A stretch of DNA of 64,000 bases, from NCBI RefSeq assembly GCF_013314895.1, contig NZ_JABTYE010000005.1:186001-250000 (forward strand), given 5' to 3'. The translations under genes were made by a program, and so were the position numbers. The stretch comes from Cupriavidus gilardii (GTDB lineage Bacteria > Pseudomonadota > Gammaproteobacteria > Burkholderiales > Burkholderiaceae). Below, piece by piece: positions 30,185 to 38,116 of the stretch (within the stretch, counting starts at the first letter, position 1; every line of letters begins with the position of its first letter). Under the pieces are notes generated by a model. The model was given only the letters and a program-made list of their open reading frames with translations. It was not told where the DNA came from and made no database searches.

Positions 30185-30421
30185 ATGAAGAAGTCTCTCC
30201 TGATCGCTTCCCTGCTGGCTGCTGTTGCCGTGGCCGCTTGCGGCAAGAAGGAAGAAGCCGCTCCCGCAGCTGACACCGCTGCTCCGGCTGCTACCGCTCC
30301 GGCTACCGAAGCTTCGGCTCCGGCTGCTGACACCGCTGCTGCTCCGGCTGCTGACGCTTCGGCCCCGGCTGCTGACGCTTCGGCTCCGGCCGCTGACGCT
30401 TCGGCTGCGGAAGCCAAGTAA
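30185..30421 (+). CDS. Small alanine-rich lipoprotein
   Basis: A 78-residue protein with a lipoprotein signal: basic MKKS, hydrophobic core, and lipobox VAAC with Cys19 as lipidation site. The mature part is short Lys/Glu (GKKEE) then Ala/Pro/Asp/Ser low complexity, including three APAADAS repeats made by a 21-bp tandem repeat. Codon choice (GCT-rich) differs from the GCG/GCC-rich neighbours and suggests strong expression. AAAGGA precedes the ATG. A UUCG terminator follows at once, so it is monocistronic. Function unknown; probably an abundant outer-membrane-anchored peptide. Confidence 0.85.
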   Translation: MKKSLLIASLLAAVAVAACGKKEEAAPAADTAAPAATAPATEASAPAADTAAAPAADASAPAADASAPAADASAAEAK

Positions 30422-30436
30422 GCGTTCGCCCGAACG

Positions 30437-30465
30437 AAAAAACCGGCCTTCGGGCCGGTTTTTTT
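30437..30465 (+). terminator. UUCG-loop terminator of the small lipoprotein gene
   Basis: A 12-bp stem (AAAAAACCGGCC with GGCCGGTTTTTT) on a TTCG tetraloop, with seven T residues in the descending arm and tail. This is a textbook intrinsic terminator. Confidence 0.95.
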
Positions 30466-30546
30466 ATGGGCGCTCGCCGGATTGCCATTCCCATCCGGCG
30501 CGGTGCCTGCTTCTCGATTGCTTTATCGCTTTATCGCTTTATTGCT

Positions 30547-31335
30547 TCATCCCTTCACCGTCTGCCAGCCCAGCCCTTCGTGCTGGTCCGCCACCAGGAT
30601 GTCGTCCGGTCCCGCGCCCAATACCGCGGCCAGCGCCCCGGTGGCCAATGCCGGCGTATTGTTCTGCTGGCTCAGATGGGCTGCCACCACGCGGCACAGA
30701 CCGCCGTGCGCGACGCGCGCCAGAATGGCCGCCGCGACCTCGTTGGCCAGATGGCCGAAATCGCCGCCGATGCGTCGCTTCAGCGAAGGCGGATAGACCG
30801 AGTTGCGCAGCATCTCGCGGTCATGATTGCACTCGAGCACCAGCGCATCGACACCAGCGAGACGGGCCACCAGATAAGGCGTTTCCATTCCGGCGTCGGT
30901 CAGCACGCCGAGACGCGCATCGCCATCGGACAGCACGAACTGCACCGGCTCGCGCGCATCGTGCGGCACCGTGTAAGGCAGCACCTGGAGATTGCCGATC
31001 TCGAACGCATAGTCGGCGCCGATCACGCGCACATCGGCCTTGTCGGCGCCGCGCAGATGCGAGGTCGCCAGCCAGGTGCCATGCGTGGTGAAAACCGGCA
31101 GACCGTGCCGGGCGGCAAAGGCGTACGCCGAGCCGATATGGTCGCCGTGCTCGTGCGTGACCAGCACCGCATCGAGACCGTCGGGCGTCACACCGAGCCG
31201 TTCGAGCCGTCGCGCCGTTTCGCGCAGACCGAAGCCGCAGTCGAGCAGCACACGAGTCACGCTGACGCCGTCGCGCGATTCGATCAGCAGCGAATTGCCC
31301 TCGCTGCCGCTGCCGAGAAAGCCGAACCGCATCAT
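30547..31335 (-). CDS. MBL-fold metallohydrolase (YycJ/WalJ-like)
   Basis: A 262-residue metallo-beta-lactamase-fold protein. It starts MMRFGFLGSGSEGNS, a hallmark of the YycJ group, and has the metal motif THEHGDHIG, then VPHDAREP and the LTDAGM segment. Two adjacent ATG codons (31335 and 31332) are equally possible starts. YycJ-type proteins are suspected exonucleases linked to DNA processing; the substrate here is unknown. It ends the minus-strand group dapA, bamC, MBL, the same order as in relatives. Confidence 0.85.
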   Translation of the reverse strand: MMRFGFLGSGSEGNSLLIESRDGVSVTRVLLDCGFGLRETARRLERLGVTPDGLDAVLVTHEHGDHIGSAYAFAARHGLPVFTTHGTWLATSHLRGADKADVRVIGADYAFEIGNLQVLPYTVPHDAREPVQFVLSDGDARLGVLTDAGMETPYLVARLAGVDALVLECNHDREMLRNSVYPPSLKRRIGGDFGHLANEVAAAILARVAHGGLCRVVAAHLSQQNNTPALATGALAAVLGAGPDDILVADQHEGLGWQTVKG

Positions 31336-31408
31336 CGCCGCGCCCACCCCATGGGGCGGACCGCGGCGGCGCAACGGTTCGGCATGACCGGCCGATTCAA
31401 CGCAGCGC

Positions 31409-32647
31409 TCAATGCAGCTGCTCGTCGAGCAGCGTCAGGATGCGCTTGGCGATCTCGGTCGACTCCGGCTGGCCCGCGTCGTTCAGCACGGTCACCGTGG
31501 TGCCCGTGCCGCTGCCCTTCAGCGCCACGCGATACTTCTTCGCCTGACGCGCGGCATCCCCGCCGCTGCGCGTGAACAGCTTGGAGAAGAAGCCGCGGTT
31601 GTCGTCCACCGTGTCACGCGTGTCGACATAGCGCACGTAGTACAGGCCCTGCCCGCGGTCACGGTCTTCCACCGTGAAGTTGACGCGGTCCAGCGCCAGG
31701 CCGACCGAGCGCCAGGCGCGGTCGAATGGCTCGGGCAGCTGCAGCGCCTGCGCACCGTTGACCTGCGTCAGATAGCTCGCCGAACCGGCAGCGGCGGCCG
31801 CCGTCTTGCCGGCGCCGGCGTCGGCCGGTGCGGCCGGCTTGGCGGCGCCCGCCGGTGCGGGCAGCGTGCCGTTCTTCGCCATGCGGTCGGCCTGTTCCTT
31901 CTGCACGCCCAGGCGTTGCGCCAGGCGCGACAGGAATTCGGCTTCCAGTTCGGGATCGGCTGCGCGCGGCGTCCACACGGTCTGCGACTTGTCCAGGCCG
32001 GTCAGCTCTTCCTTGGCGCCGCGATGGCTGATGAAGACTTCCAGGTTGCCGTTCTGGCCCTTCTCAACCCGCGTGCGGAACTTGTCGCGCTCCGAGGTCG
32101 AATACAGGCTGTCGAACACCTTGCCGATGGTGTTGCGGATGAAGTCCTGCGGAATCTTGGCCCGGTTCTCGGCCCAGTCGGTTTCCATGATGCCGGTCTC
32201 GGGCGAGTCCTGTACCAGCAGGAAGCCGTTCTCCTGCCAGAACTCGCGCATGGTCTGCCACAACTGGTCGGGCGCCATGCCGTTGCTGATGACGAGCCAG
32301 CGCTGGTTGCCGTCGCGTTCGACGCGGATGCCTTCGGCCGACGGCAGCACGTTGGTGCCGGCAACCTTCGGCTGGGTGCTGGTGGCCTGCTGGTAGCCCG
32401 ACAACGTTGCGCTCGCCTGCTCGGGGACCGAATAGCGACGATCGCCGTCGAGCTTGGTCAGGTCCGGCGGCACCTCGAGCGTCGAGGTGCGCTTGGCCGC
32501 GGCGGCCGACTTGTAGTCGATCTTGTCGGCCTGCATCATGTCGTTGACGGTGCTGCAGCCAGCGATCATGCCGACCGCGAGCAGCGGCAAGACCAGGGCG
32601 GCACGGCGGCCTTGCGGCACGCCATGGCGGTTAAGCTTGAGTTTCAT
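31409..32647 (-). CDS. bamC: Outer membrane assembly lipoprotein BamC
   Basis: A 412-residue lipoprotein of the BAM complex that inserts beta-barrel proteins. Signal peptide with lipobox IAGC at the N-terminus; then the unstructured lasso region around VPPDLTKLDGDRRYS, which binds BamD in E. coli; and two helix-grip domains, the first including RWLVI and MADRMAKNGT-type linker, the second VNFTVEDRDRG...YYVRYVD. The ATG at 32647 is preferred to a GTG at 32653. It follows dapA by 58 bases, the conserved dapA-bamC pairing. Confidence 0.9.
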   Translation of the reverse strand: MKLKLNRHGVPQGRRAALVLPLLAVGMIAGCSTVNDMMQADKIDYKSAAAAKRTSTLEVPPDLTKLDGDRRYSVPEQASATLSGYQQATSTQPKVAGTNVLPSAEGIRVERDGNQRWLVISNGMAPDQLWQTMREFWQENGFLLVQDSPETGIMETDWAENRAKIPQDFIRNTIGKVFDSLYSTSERDKFRTRVEKGQNGNLEVFISHRGAKEELTGLDKSQTVWTPRAADPELEAEFLSRLAQRLGVQKEQADRMAKNGTLPAPAGAAKPAAPADAGAGKTAAAAAGSASYLTQVNGAQALQLPEPFDRAWRSVGLALDRVNFTVEDRDRGQGLYYVRYVDTRDTVDDNRGFFSKLFTRSGGDAARQAKKYRVALKGSGTGTTVTVLNDAGQPESTEIAKRILTLLDEQLH

Positions 32648-32705
32648 TGACACGCAATCCTAGTGAAGGGAATGACCGCTTGGCGCGAAAGAAAAATGGG
32701 GTCGA

Positions 32706-33590
32706 TCAGGCGAGCAGCCCGGCGCCGGCCAGCGCGCGGCGCACGGTCTCGTGGTGGTCCGGCGACAGCGGCGTCAGCGGCAGGCGGATGCCGGCGCCCA
32801 TCTTGCCCATCTGTTGCAGCGCCCACTTGACGGGGATCGGGTTGGCCTCGATGAACAGCGCCTTGTTCAGGTCGATCAGTTCCATATGGAGGCGGCGGGC
32901 CGTGATGGCGTCGCCCTTTAGCGCGGCGACGCACAACTCGTGCATCTTGCGCGGTGCCACGTTGGCGGTCACCGAGATATTGCCGTGGCCGCCCAGCAGC
33001 ATCAGCGCCACCGCGGTGGGATCGTCGCCGCTGTAGATCGCGAAGCCTTCCGGCGCGTCCTTGATCAGCTGGGCCGCGCGGTCGATATTGCCGGTGGCCT
33101 CCTTGACGCCGACGATGCCGGGCACCTGCGCCAGGCGCAGGATGGTGTCGTTGCTCATGTCGGCGACGGTGCGTCCCGGCACGTTGTACAGCAGCACCGG
33201 CAGATCGACCGCTTCCGCGATCGTGCGGAAATGCCGATACATGCCTTCCTGCGTCGGCTTGTTGTAGTACGGCACCACCTGCAGCGATGCATCGGCACCG
33301 ACCTGCCTGGCGAAAGCGGTCAGCTCGATCGCTTCGCGCGTCGAGTTGCCGCCGGTCCCGGCAATGATGGGGATGCGCCCGGCAGACTGCTCGACCGCGA
33401 CCCGGATCAGCTCGCAATGCTCCTCGACCGACACGGTGGGCGATTCGCCCGTGGTACCGACGATCACGATGCCATCGGTGCCTTCGGCCACGTGCCAGTC
33501 GATCAGGCTGCGCAGCGCGGGGTAATCCAGGCTGCCATCCTCCTGCATCGGCGTCACGATCGCGACGATGCTGCCGGTAATCTGTGTCAT
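32706..33590 (-). CDS. dapA: 4-hydroxy-tetrahydrodipicolinate synthase
   Basis: A 294-residue class I aldolase of lysine and diaminopimelate synthesis. [10 protein letters not shown] (residues 43-52) binds the pyruvate carboxylate, the tyrosine lies in [12 protein letters not shown], and the Schiff-base lysine in VGVKEATGN. Length and spacing are canonical. The ATG at 33590 ([15 protein letters not shown]) is the family start. A TACAAT box lies 35 bases upstream. It acts after lysC in the same pathway. Confidence 0.96.
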   Translation of the reverse strand: MTQITGSIVAIVTPMQEDGSLDYPALRSLIDWHVAEGTDGIVIVGTTGESPTVSVEEHCELIRVAVEQSAGRIPIIAGTGGNSTREAIELTAFARQVGADASLQVVPYYNKPTQEGMYRHFRTIAEAVDLPVLLYNVPGRTVADMSNDTILRLAQVPGIVGVKEATGNIDRAAQLIKDAPEGFAIYSGDDPTAVALMLLGGHGNISVTANVAPRKMHELCVAALKGDAITARRLHMELIDLNKALFIEANPIPVKWALQQMGKMGAGIRLPLTPLSPDHHETVRRALAGAGLLA

Positions 33591-33624
33591 AGCTTGTATG
33601 GTTTTCGAGATTTCGAATAGCGGG

Positions 33625-33630
33625 ATTGTA
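33625..33630 (-). promoter_or_regulatory. Likely -10 box of dapA
   Basis: TACAAT on the minus strand, 35 bases before the dapA start, in the 160-base gap after the methyltransferase stop. The upstream TTCGGC is a poor -35. Confidence 0.45.
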
Positions 33631-33750
33631 CCGGATACGAATTGGCCGCCGAAGCACACCGGCACCCCCTGCCTACCCGGGCAAACACTAAGTGGATCAA
33701 CGCATCGGCCCGCTTGTGCGCCGACATCGCGCCGACATCACCCCGCGCGG

Positions 33751-34380
33751 TCAGCCGTCCAGCCGGTAGCGTGGCGGGGCCGCCCCTTCGGCACGGTCCA
33801 GTGCCTCGCGCACGGCGCACACGCGCTGGACGAACGCCGTCCTGGGCACTTCGATGACCCCGTCCTCGTAGGCAATGACCCGCAGGCTCCCGCGCACCGC
33901 ATCGAGCAGTTCGCCCGGCCGCAGCAGGAAATCGGGGTTGGACGGCTTGCCGACCGTCTCGTTCCCCACCGCGAACGTCTCGTAGATCAGTACGCCGCCG
34001 GGTGCCAGCGCATCGAGCAGATGCGGCCACAAGGGGCGATGCAGATAGTTGGTGACGATCACCGCGTCGAACGGTGCCTCGTCGCCCAGCGGCCAGACGC
34101 CCTGCTCCAGGTCGGCCTGGCGGGTCCGCACGGCACCCGGCAGCCCTGACAGCGCGACCGCATCACGGTCGACGCCCAGCACGTCGAAGCCGCGCCCGGC
34201 CAGCCAGCGCGCATGGCGCCCGCTGCCGCAGGCCAGGTCGAGCACGCGGCCGCCGGCACGCAGCAACGGCGCCCAGCGCACGACCCATGGTGACGGCTCG
34301 CCGATCGCGGCATGCGGGGCGGCGACGCGCGTGAATGACGACATGGCGGACGACACGGTCGACGACGGCAGCGACCCCAT
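33751..34380 (-). CDS. Class I SAM-dependent methyltransferase (TehB-like)
   Basis: A 209-residue Rossmann-fold methyltransferase. Motif I is VLDLACGSGRHARWL, followed by the acidic VLGVDRD and the post-II FDAVIVTNYLHRPL segment. The size and the HARWLA motif resemble the TehB/tellurite-type or small-molecule methyltransferases. The substrate is not evident. Its ATG overlaps the trpS stop (TGATG), so it is co-translated with tryptophanyl-tRNA synthetase. An ATG 12 codons in (MSSFTRV) is an alternative start. Confidence 0.82.
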   Translation of the reverse strand: MGSLPSSTVSSAMSSFTRVAAPHAAIGEPSPWVVRWAPLLRAGGRVLDLACGSGRHARWLAGRGFDVLGVDRDAVALSGLPGAVRTRQADLEQGVWPLGDEAPFDAVIVTNYLHRPLWPHLLDALAPGGVLIYETFAVGNETVGKPSNPDFLLRPGELLDAVRGSLRVIAYEDGVIEVPRTAFVQRVCAVREALDRAEGAAPPRYRLDG

Positions 34381-35582
34381 CAGCGGTATCCCAGCCCCAT
34401 GGCCTCGCGCACTTCACGCATGGTTTCCTGCGCGACCGCGCTGGCCTTGGCGCAGCCGTGGTCGACGATGTCGCGCAGCAGGGCCGGATTGTCCATGTAC
34501 GGCTGCGCGCGCTCGAGCATCGGCTGCTGCTCGCGCAGGATGCCTTCGATCACCGGCTGCTTGCATTCGATGCAGCCGATGCCCGCGCTGCGGCAGCCCT
34601 TGAGCACCCACTCCTTGGTCGGCTCGTCGGAATACACCTGGTGCAGCTGCCACACCGGGCAGCGGGCCGGCTCGCCCGGATCGGTGCGGCGCACGCGCGC
34701 CGGGTCGGTCGGCATGGTGCGGACCTTCTTTTCGACCGAGTCCTTGTCCTCGCGCATGCGGATCGTGTTGCCGTAGGACTTCGACATCTTCTGGCCATCG
34801 AGCCCGGGCATGCGCGACGCCGCCGTCAGCAGCGCCTGCGGCTCGACCAGGATGGTCTTGCGCGAGCCGGCCAGATAGCCCAGCAGCAGTTCGCGGTCGT
34901 CATTGGACAGGCTCTGCGACTGCGCGACCAGCGCGCGGCCCTCTTCCAGCGCGCTGTCGGTGCCCTGCTCCTGGAAGGTCTTGCGCAGGTCGAGAAACAC
35001 GCGGGTGCGCTTGCCGCCGAGCTTCTTCGCGGCCTCCTGCGCCTTCTCCTCGAAGCCGGGCTGGCGGCCGTACAGGAAGTTGAAGCGGCGCGCGATCTCG
35101 CGCGTGATTTCGACGTGCGGCACCTGGTCCTCGCCCACCGGCACCTTGTCGGCGCGATAGATCAGGATGTCGGCCGCCTGCAGCAGCGGATAGCCGAGGA
35201 AGCCGTAGGTCGCCAGGTCCTTGTCCTTGAGCTTCTCGATCTGGTCCTTGTAGGTCGGCACGCGTTCGAGCCAGCCCAGCGGCGTGCCCATCGACAGCAG
35301 CGTGAACAGCTCGGCGTGCTCCGGCACGCGGCTCTGGATGAACAGCGTCGCCTGCTCCGGATCGACGCCGGCGGCCAGCCAGTCGGTCAGCATTTCCCAG
35401 ACCGATTGCCCGATCACCTCGGGCGACTCGTAGTGCGTCGTCAGCGCGTGCCAGTCGGCGACGAAGAAGAAGCACGGGTGCTCCGACTGCAGCTTGACCC
35501 AGTTTTTCAGCACGCCATGGTAGTGGCCAAGATGCAGCGCGCCGGTAGGCCGCATGCCGGAGAGAACGCGATCGGGGAACAT
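34380..35582 (-). CDS. trpS: Tryptophanyl-tRNA synthetase
   Basis: A 400-residue class I synthetase, longer than the usual 330-350 residues. The HIGH motif is TGALHLGHYHG, KMSKS is GQKMSKSYGN, and GCRSAGIGCIECKQ near the C-terminus is the Cys-bearing segment of this TrpS subtype. The insertion lies mainly between residues 170 and 300. The start ATG at 35582 gives MFPDRVLSGMRPTG. A run of 14-bp tandem repeats separates it from the M50 protease gene upstream. Confidence 0.95.
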   Translation of the reverse strand: MFPDRVLSGMRPTGALHLGHYHGVLKNWVKLQSEHPCFFFVADWHALTTHYESPEVIGQSVWEMLTDWLAAGVDPEQATLFIQSRVPEHAELFTLLSMGTPLGWLERVPTYKDQIEKLKDKDLATYGFLGYPLLQAADILIYRADKVPVGEDQVPHVEITREIARRFNFLYGRQPGFEEKAQEAAKKLGGKRTRVFLDLRKTFQEQGTDSALEEGRALVAQSQSLSNDDRELLLGYLAGSRKTILVEPQALLTAASRMPGLDGQKMSKSYGNTIRMREDKDSVEKKVRTMPTDPARVRRTDPGEPARCPVWQLHQVYSDEPTKEWVLKGCRSAGIGCIECKQPVIEGILREQQPMLERAQPYMDNPALLRDIVDHGCAKASAVAQETMREVREAMGLGYR

Positions 35583-35610
35583 GTCGTTGTAATCAGTCTT
35601 TCAGGAAATC

Positions 35611-35680
35611 ATTGCACCAGCGTCATTGCACCAACGTCATTGCACCAGCGTCATTGCACCAACGTCATTGCACCAGTGCC
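35611..35680. repeat. 14-bp tandem repeat, five units, upstream of trpS
   Basis: Units of ATTGCACCARCGTC begin at 35611, 35625, 35639, 35653 and 35667. The variable base R alternates G, A, G, A; the fifth unit is diverged at its end (CCAGTGCC). The array starts 29 bases before the trpS start codon on its upstream side and its last unit contains the stop codon and final codons of the M50 protease gene. Confidence 0.85.
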
Positions 35681-36330
35681 AGGATCGGCGCCAGCAGCAG
35701 CTGGACCAGCGAGCCCAGCAGGCTCATCACCGGCTGCATCCAGACCCGGGTGATGACGCCGGCGGCGACCAGCGCCAGCACGACGAAGATGCCGTACGGC
35801 TCGATCTTCGACAGCGCATACGCCATGCGCTGCGGCAGCAAGGCGCTGAGCACGCGCCCGCCGTCGAGCGGCGGAATCGGAAACAGGTTGAAGGCCGCCA
35901 CCACCAGGTTGACCAGCACGCCGGCGCGCGCCATCTGCGCGAAGAACGGTTCTTCGACCTGCGCGAGCACCAGTCCCAGCGCGATCAGCGCCCAGGCGAA
36001 GGCCTGCACGAGGTTCGCGCCCGGCCCGGCCAGCGCCACCCACATGCTGTGCCAGCGCGGATTGCGCAGGCGGCCGAAGGCGACCGGCACCGGCTTGGCA
36101 TAGCCGAACACGAACTGGCCGCTGGTGACCAGATACAGCAGCAGCGGCACGGCGATGGTCCCGATCGGATCGATATGGCGGACCGGATTGAGGCTGACCC
36201 GGCCGAGGATATAGGCGGTGTTGTCGCCGAAATGCTTGGCCACATAGCCGTGCGCGGCCTCGTGCAGCGTGATGGCGAACAGCACGGGCAGCGCGTAGAC
36301 CGCGAAGGTCTGAATCAGAGAGGCGTCCAT
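35665..36330 (-). CDS. Site-2 protease family (M50) membrane metallopeptidase
   Basis: A 221-residue integral membrane protease. The zinc motif HEAAH is at residues 23-27 in the first membrane segment, and the second ligand motif NLFPIPPLDGG is near residue 160. About six hydrophobic segments are present and there is no PDZ domain, so it belongs to the small FtsH-independent SpoIVFB-like or uncharacterised M50 group rather than RseP. Its substrate is unknown. The stop codon lies within the 14-bp repeat array, which may have grown from its 3' end. Confidence 0.88.
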   Translation of the reverse strand: MDASLIQTFAVYALPVLFAITLHEAAHGYVAKHFGDNTAYILGRVSLNPVRHIDPIGTIAVPLLLYLVTSGQFVFGYAKPVPVAFGRLRNPRWHSMWVALAGPGANLVQAFAWALIALGLVLAQVEEPFFAQMARAGVLVNLVVAAFNLFPIPPLDGGRVLSALLPQRMAYALSKIEPYGIFVVLALVAAGVITRVWMQPVMSLLGSLVQLLLAPILALVQ

Positions 36331-36412
36331 GGGGCGCTATTGTAACGGCGGGCACCGGTCGCCACGCCGTTTCATCGGGCGGTGCCGGCTCGGCAGCAGC
36401 ATCCTGCCGCGC

Positions 36413-37036
36413 TCAGAGACCGAAACGGGCGACATCGCCGCGTCCGGCGCGCACCAGCACCGGCTCGCCGCTGGTCAGGTCGATCACCGTACAGGCATGG
36501 GCGGGCGCAATGCCGCCGCAGATGACCAGATCGAGCTGCTTCTGCAGGCGTTCGCGGATGTCCAGCGGGTCGTCCAGCGGCGCGACGTCGCCCGGCAACT
36601 GCAGCGTCGCGCTGATGATCGGCTGGCCCAGCTCGTTGAGCAGCGCCTGCGGGATGGCATGGTCGGGCACGCGCACGCCGATGGTCTTGCGCGCCGGGTG
36701 GGACAGCCGCCGCGGCACCTCTTTGGTGGCCTCGAGAATGAACACATACGGCCCTGGCGTGGCGCCCTTGATCCAGCGGTACTGGCGATTGTCGACCCGC
36801 GCGAAATTGCCGAGCTCGGACAGGTCGCGGCACATCAGCGTCAGGTGATGCTTGTCGTCGATGCCGCGCAGCCGGCGCAGCCGCTCGACCGCGGCCTTGT
36901 CGTCGAGGCGGCAGGCCAGCGCATAGCTCGAATCGGTGGGCAAGGCGATCAGCCCACCCTTGCCGACGATCTGGGCGGCCTGCTTGATCAGCCGCGATTG
37001 CGGATCGAGCGGATGGATATCGAAGAACTGCGACAT
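36413..37036 (-). CDS. YciO/Sua5/YrdC-family L-threonylcarbamoyladenylate synthase-like protein
   Basis: A 207-residue YrdC-fold protein. The N-terminal block GGLIALPTDSSYALACRL, then GIDDKHHLTLMC and SHPARKTIGVRVPDH, match the YciO subgroup, which binds ATP and threonine-like ligands and resembles TsaC. True TsaC for the tRNA t6A modification may be encoded elsewhere, so the exact function is open. It is 16 bases downstream of the PHP phosphatase gene, a common pairing. Confidence 0.87.
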   Translation of the reverse strand: MSQFFDIHPLDPQSRLIKQAAQIVGKGGLIALPTDSSYALACRLDDKAAVERLRRLRGIDDKHHLTLMCRDLSELGNFARVDNRQYRWIKGATPGPYVFILEATKEVPRRLSHPARKTIGVRVPDHAIPQALLNELGQPIISATLQLPGDVAPLDDPLDIRERLQKQLDLVICGGIAPAHACTVIDLTSGEPVLVRAGRGDVARFGL

Positions 37037-37052
37037 GGCGCGGTCCGGCGGC

Positions 37053-37898
37053 TTACCAGTCGTGCCAGACCGGCGTCAGCGACGACGGCAGCGGCGGCAG
37101 CGTGCCGATCTCGACCCGCCCCTCGCCCGGCCCGTGAAAGTCCGAGCCGCGCGAGGCCAGCAGTCCGTAGCGCCGCGCGACCTCGGCATAGCGCCGGTAC
37201 TGGTCCGGCGTATGGCTGCCGGTCACCACCTCGACCGCGCCGCCGCCGAGCGCGGTGAATTCGTCGAACAGCGCGTCGTGCTGGGTGTCGGTGTAATCGT
37301 AGCGGCCGGGATGCGCCATCACGGCGATGCCGCCGGCGGCGCGGATCCATTGGACCGCCTCGCCAAGCGTGGCCCAGCGATGGCCGACGTAGCCCGGCCG
37401 GCCTTCGGTCAAATAGCGGTCGAACACCTCGGAGATGTTGCTGCAAATGCCCTCGTCGACCATCCAGCGGGCGAAGTGCGTGCGCGAGATCAGGTCGGGG
37501 TTGCCGACGTAGCGCAGCGCGCCTTCGTAGGCGCCTTCGATGCCGACCGCCTGCAGCGCGTCGCCGATGTCCTGCGCGCGGCGCGCACGGCCGGAGCGGG
37601 TCGCGGTCAGGCCGTCGATCAGTTCGGGGCACAGCGGATCGATCTGCAGGCCGACGATATGGACGGTCTGGCCGGCCCAGGTCACCGAGATCTCGACGCC
37701 CGGCACATAGCGCATGCCCAGCGCCTCGGCGGTCTCGCGCGCGATCAGCTGGCCGCCCAGTTCGTCATGGTCGGTCAGCGACCAGATCTCGACGCCGTTG
37801 GCGTGTGCCCGCTCGGCCACGACCGCGGGTGGCAGCGTGCCGTCCGAGATGGTCGAGTGGCAATGCAGGTCGGCGTTGATGGCGTGGGAAGCGTGCAT
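37053..37898 (-). CDS. PHP-domain phosphatase (3',5'-nucleoside bisphosphate phosphatase / RnaAM type)
   Basis: A 281-residue PHP-domain protein. The metal-binding motifs run in order: DLHCHSTISDG (residues 10-20), LTDHDE (41-46), GVEIS, HPGRYD and SDFHGPG near the C-terminus. This is the YciV/TrpH family: some members hydrolyse 3',5'-bisphosphonucleotides (pAp), and E. coli RnaAM trims 5' ends of rRNA. It is co-located with yciO as in gamma-proteobacteria. It leads this minus-strand group. Confidence 0.88.
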   Translation of the reverse strand: MHASHAINADLHCHSTISDGTLPPAVVAERAHANGVEIWSLTDHDELGGQLIARETAEALGMRYVPGVEISVTWAGQTVHIVGLQIDPLCPELIDGLTATRSGRARRAQDIGDALQAVGIEGAYEGALRYVGNPDLISRTHFARWMVDEGICSNISEVFDRYLTEGRPGYVGHRWATLGEAVQWIRAAGGIAVMAHPGRYDYTDTQHDALFDEFTALGGGAVEVVTGSHTPDQYRRYAEVARRYGLLASRGSDFHGPGEGRVEIGTLPPLPSSLTPVWHDW

Positions 37899-37990
37899 TC
37901 CGCCATTCTACTCCCGGGCCTGCGCTGCCCGCAGGGTCCGGGCGCAGGGGCCCGCCCACGGCGGCGCATGGCGAGGCGCCACACGCGGCG

Positions 37991-38020
37991 GCATGCAGCG
38001 GCATGCAGCGGCACGCAGCG
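37991..38020. repeat. 10-bp tandem repeat, three units
   Basis: GCATGCAGCG twice and GCACGCAGCG once, head to tail, in the divergent gap between the PHP gene and the reductase. Confidence 0.7.
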
Positions 38021-38074
38021 GTCCATAGCCATGCCGCCAACGGTGGCGTAGCCGGAAGCACCGCGGGGCCGGGG

Positions 38075-38080
38075 TATAGT
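38075..38080 (+). promoter_or_regulatory. Likely -10 box of the ferredoxin-NADP reductase gene
   Basis: TATAGT, 37 bases before the ATG at 38117. No clear -35 was found 17 bases upstream. Confidence 0.35.
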
Positions 38081-38116
38081 TGACGCCTCCCCAGTCTCTC
38101 CGCGCGGCGCGCCGCC

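Noticed and set aside
32648-32653. GTG start of bamC two codons upstream
   Set aside because: It adds only Val-Ser before the signal peptide; the ATG at 32647 gives the normal MKLKLNR start.
35611-35680. CRISPR array
   Set aside because: Units are 14 bp in direct contact with no spacers, and no cas genes are present. This is a simple tandem repeat.
36413-37036. TsaC (t6A synthesis) for the YrdC-fold protein
   Set aside because: The motifs fit the YciO branch better, and a second YrdC-type gene is usual in these genomes, so TsaC was not called.
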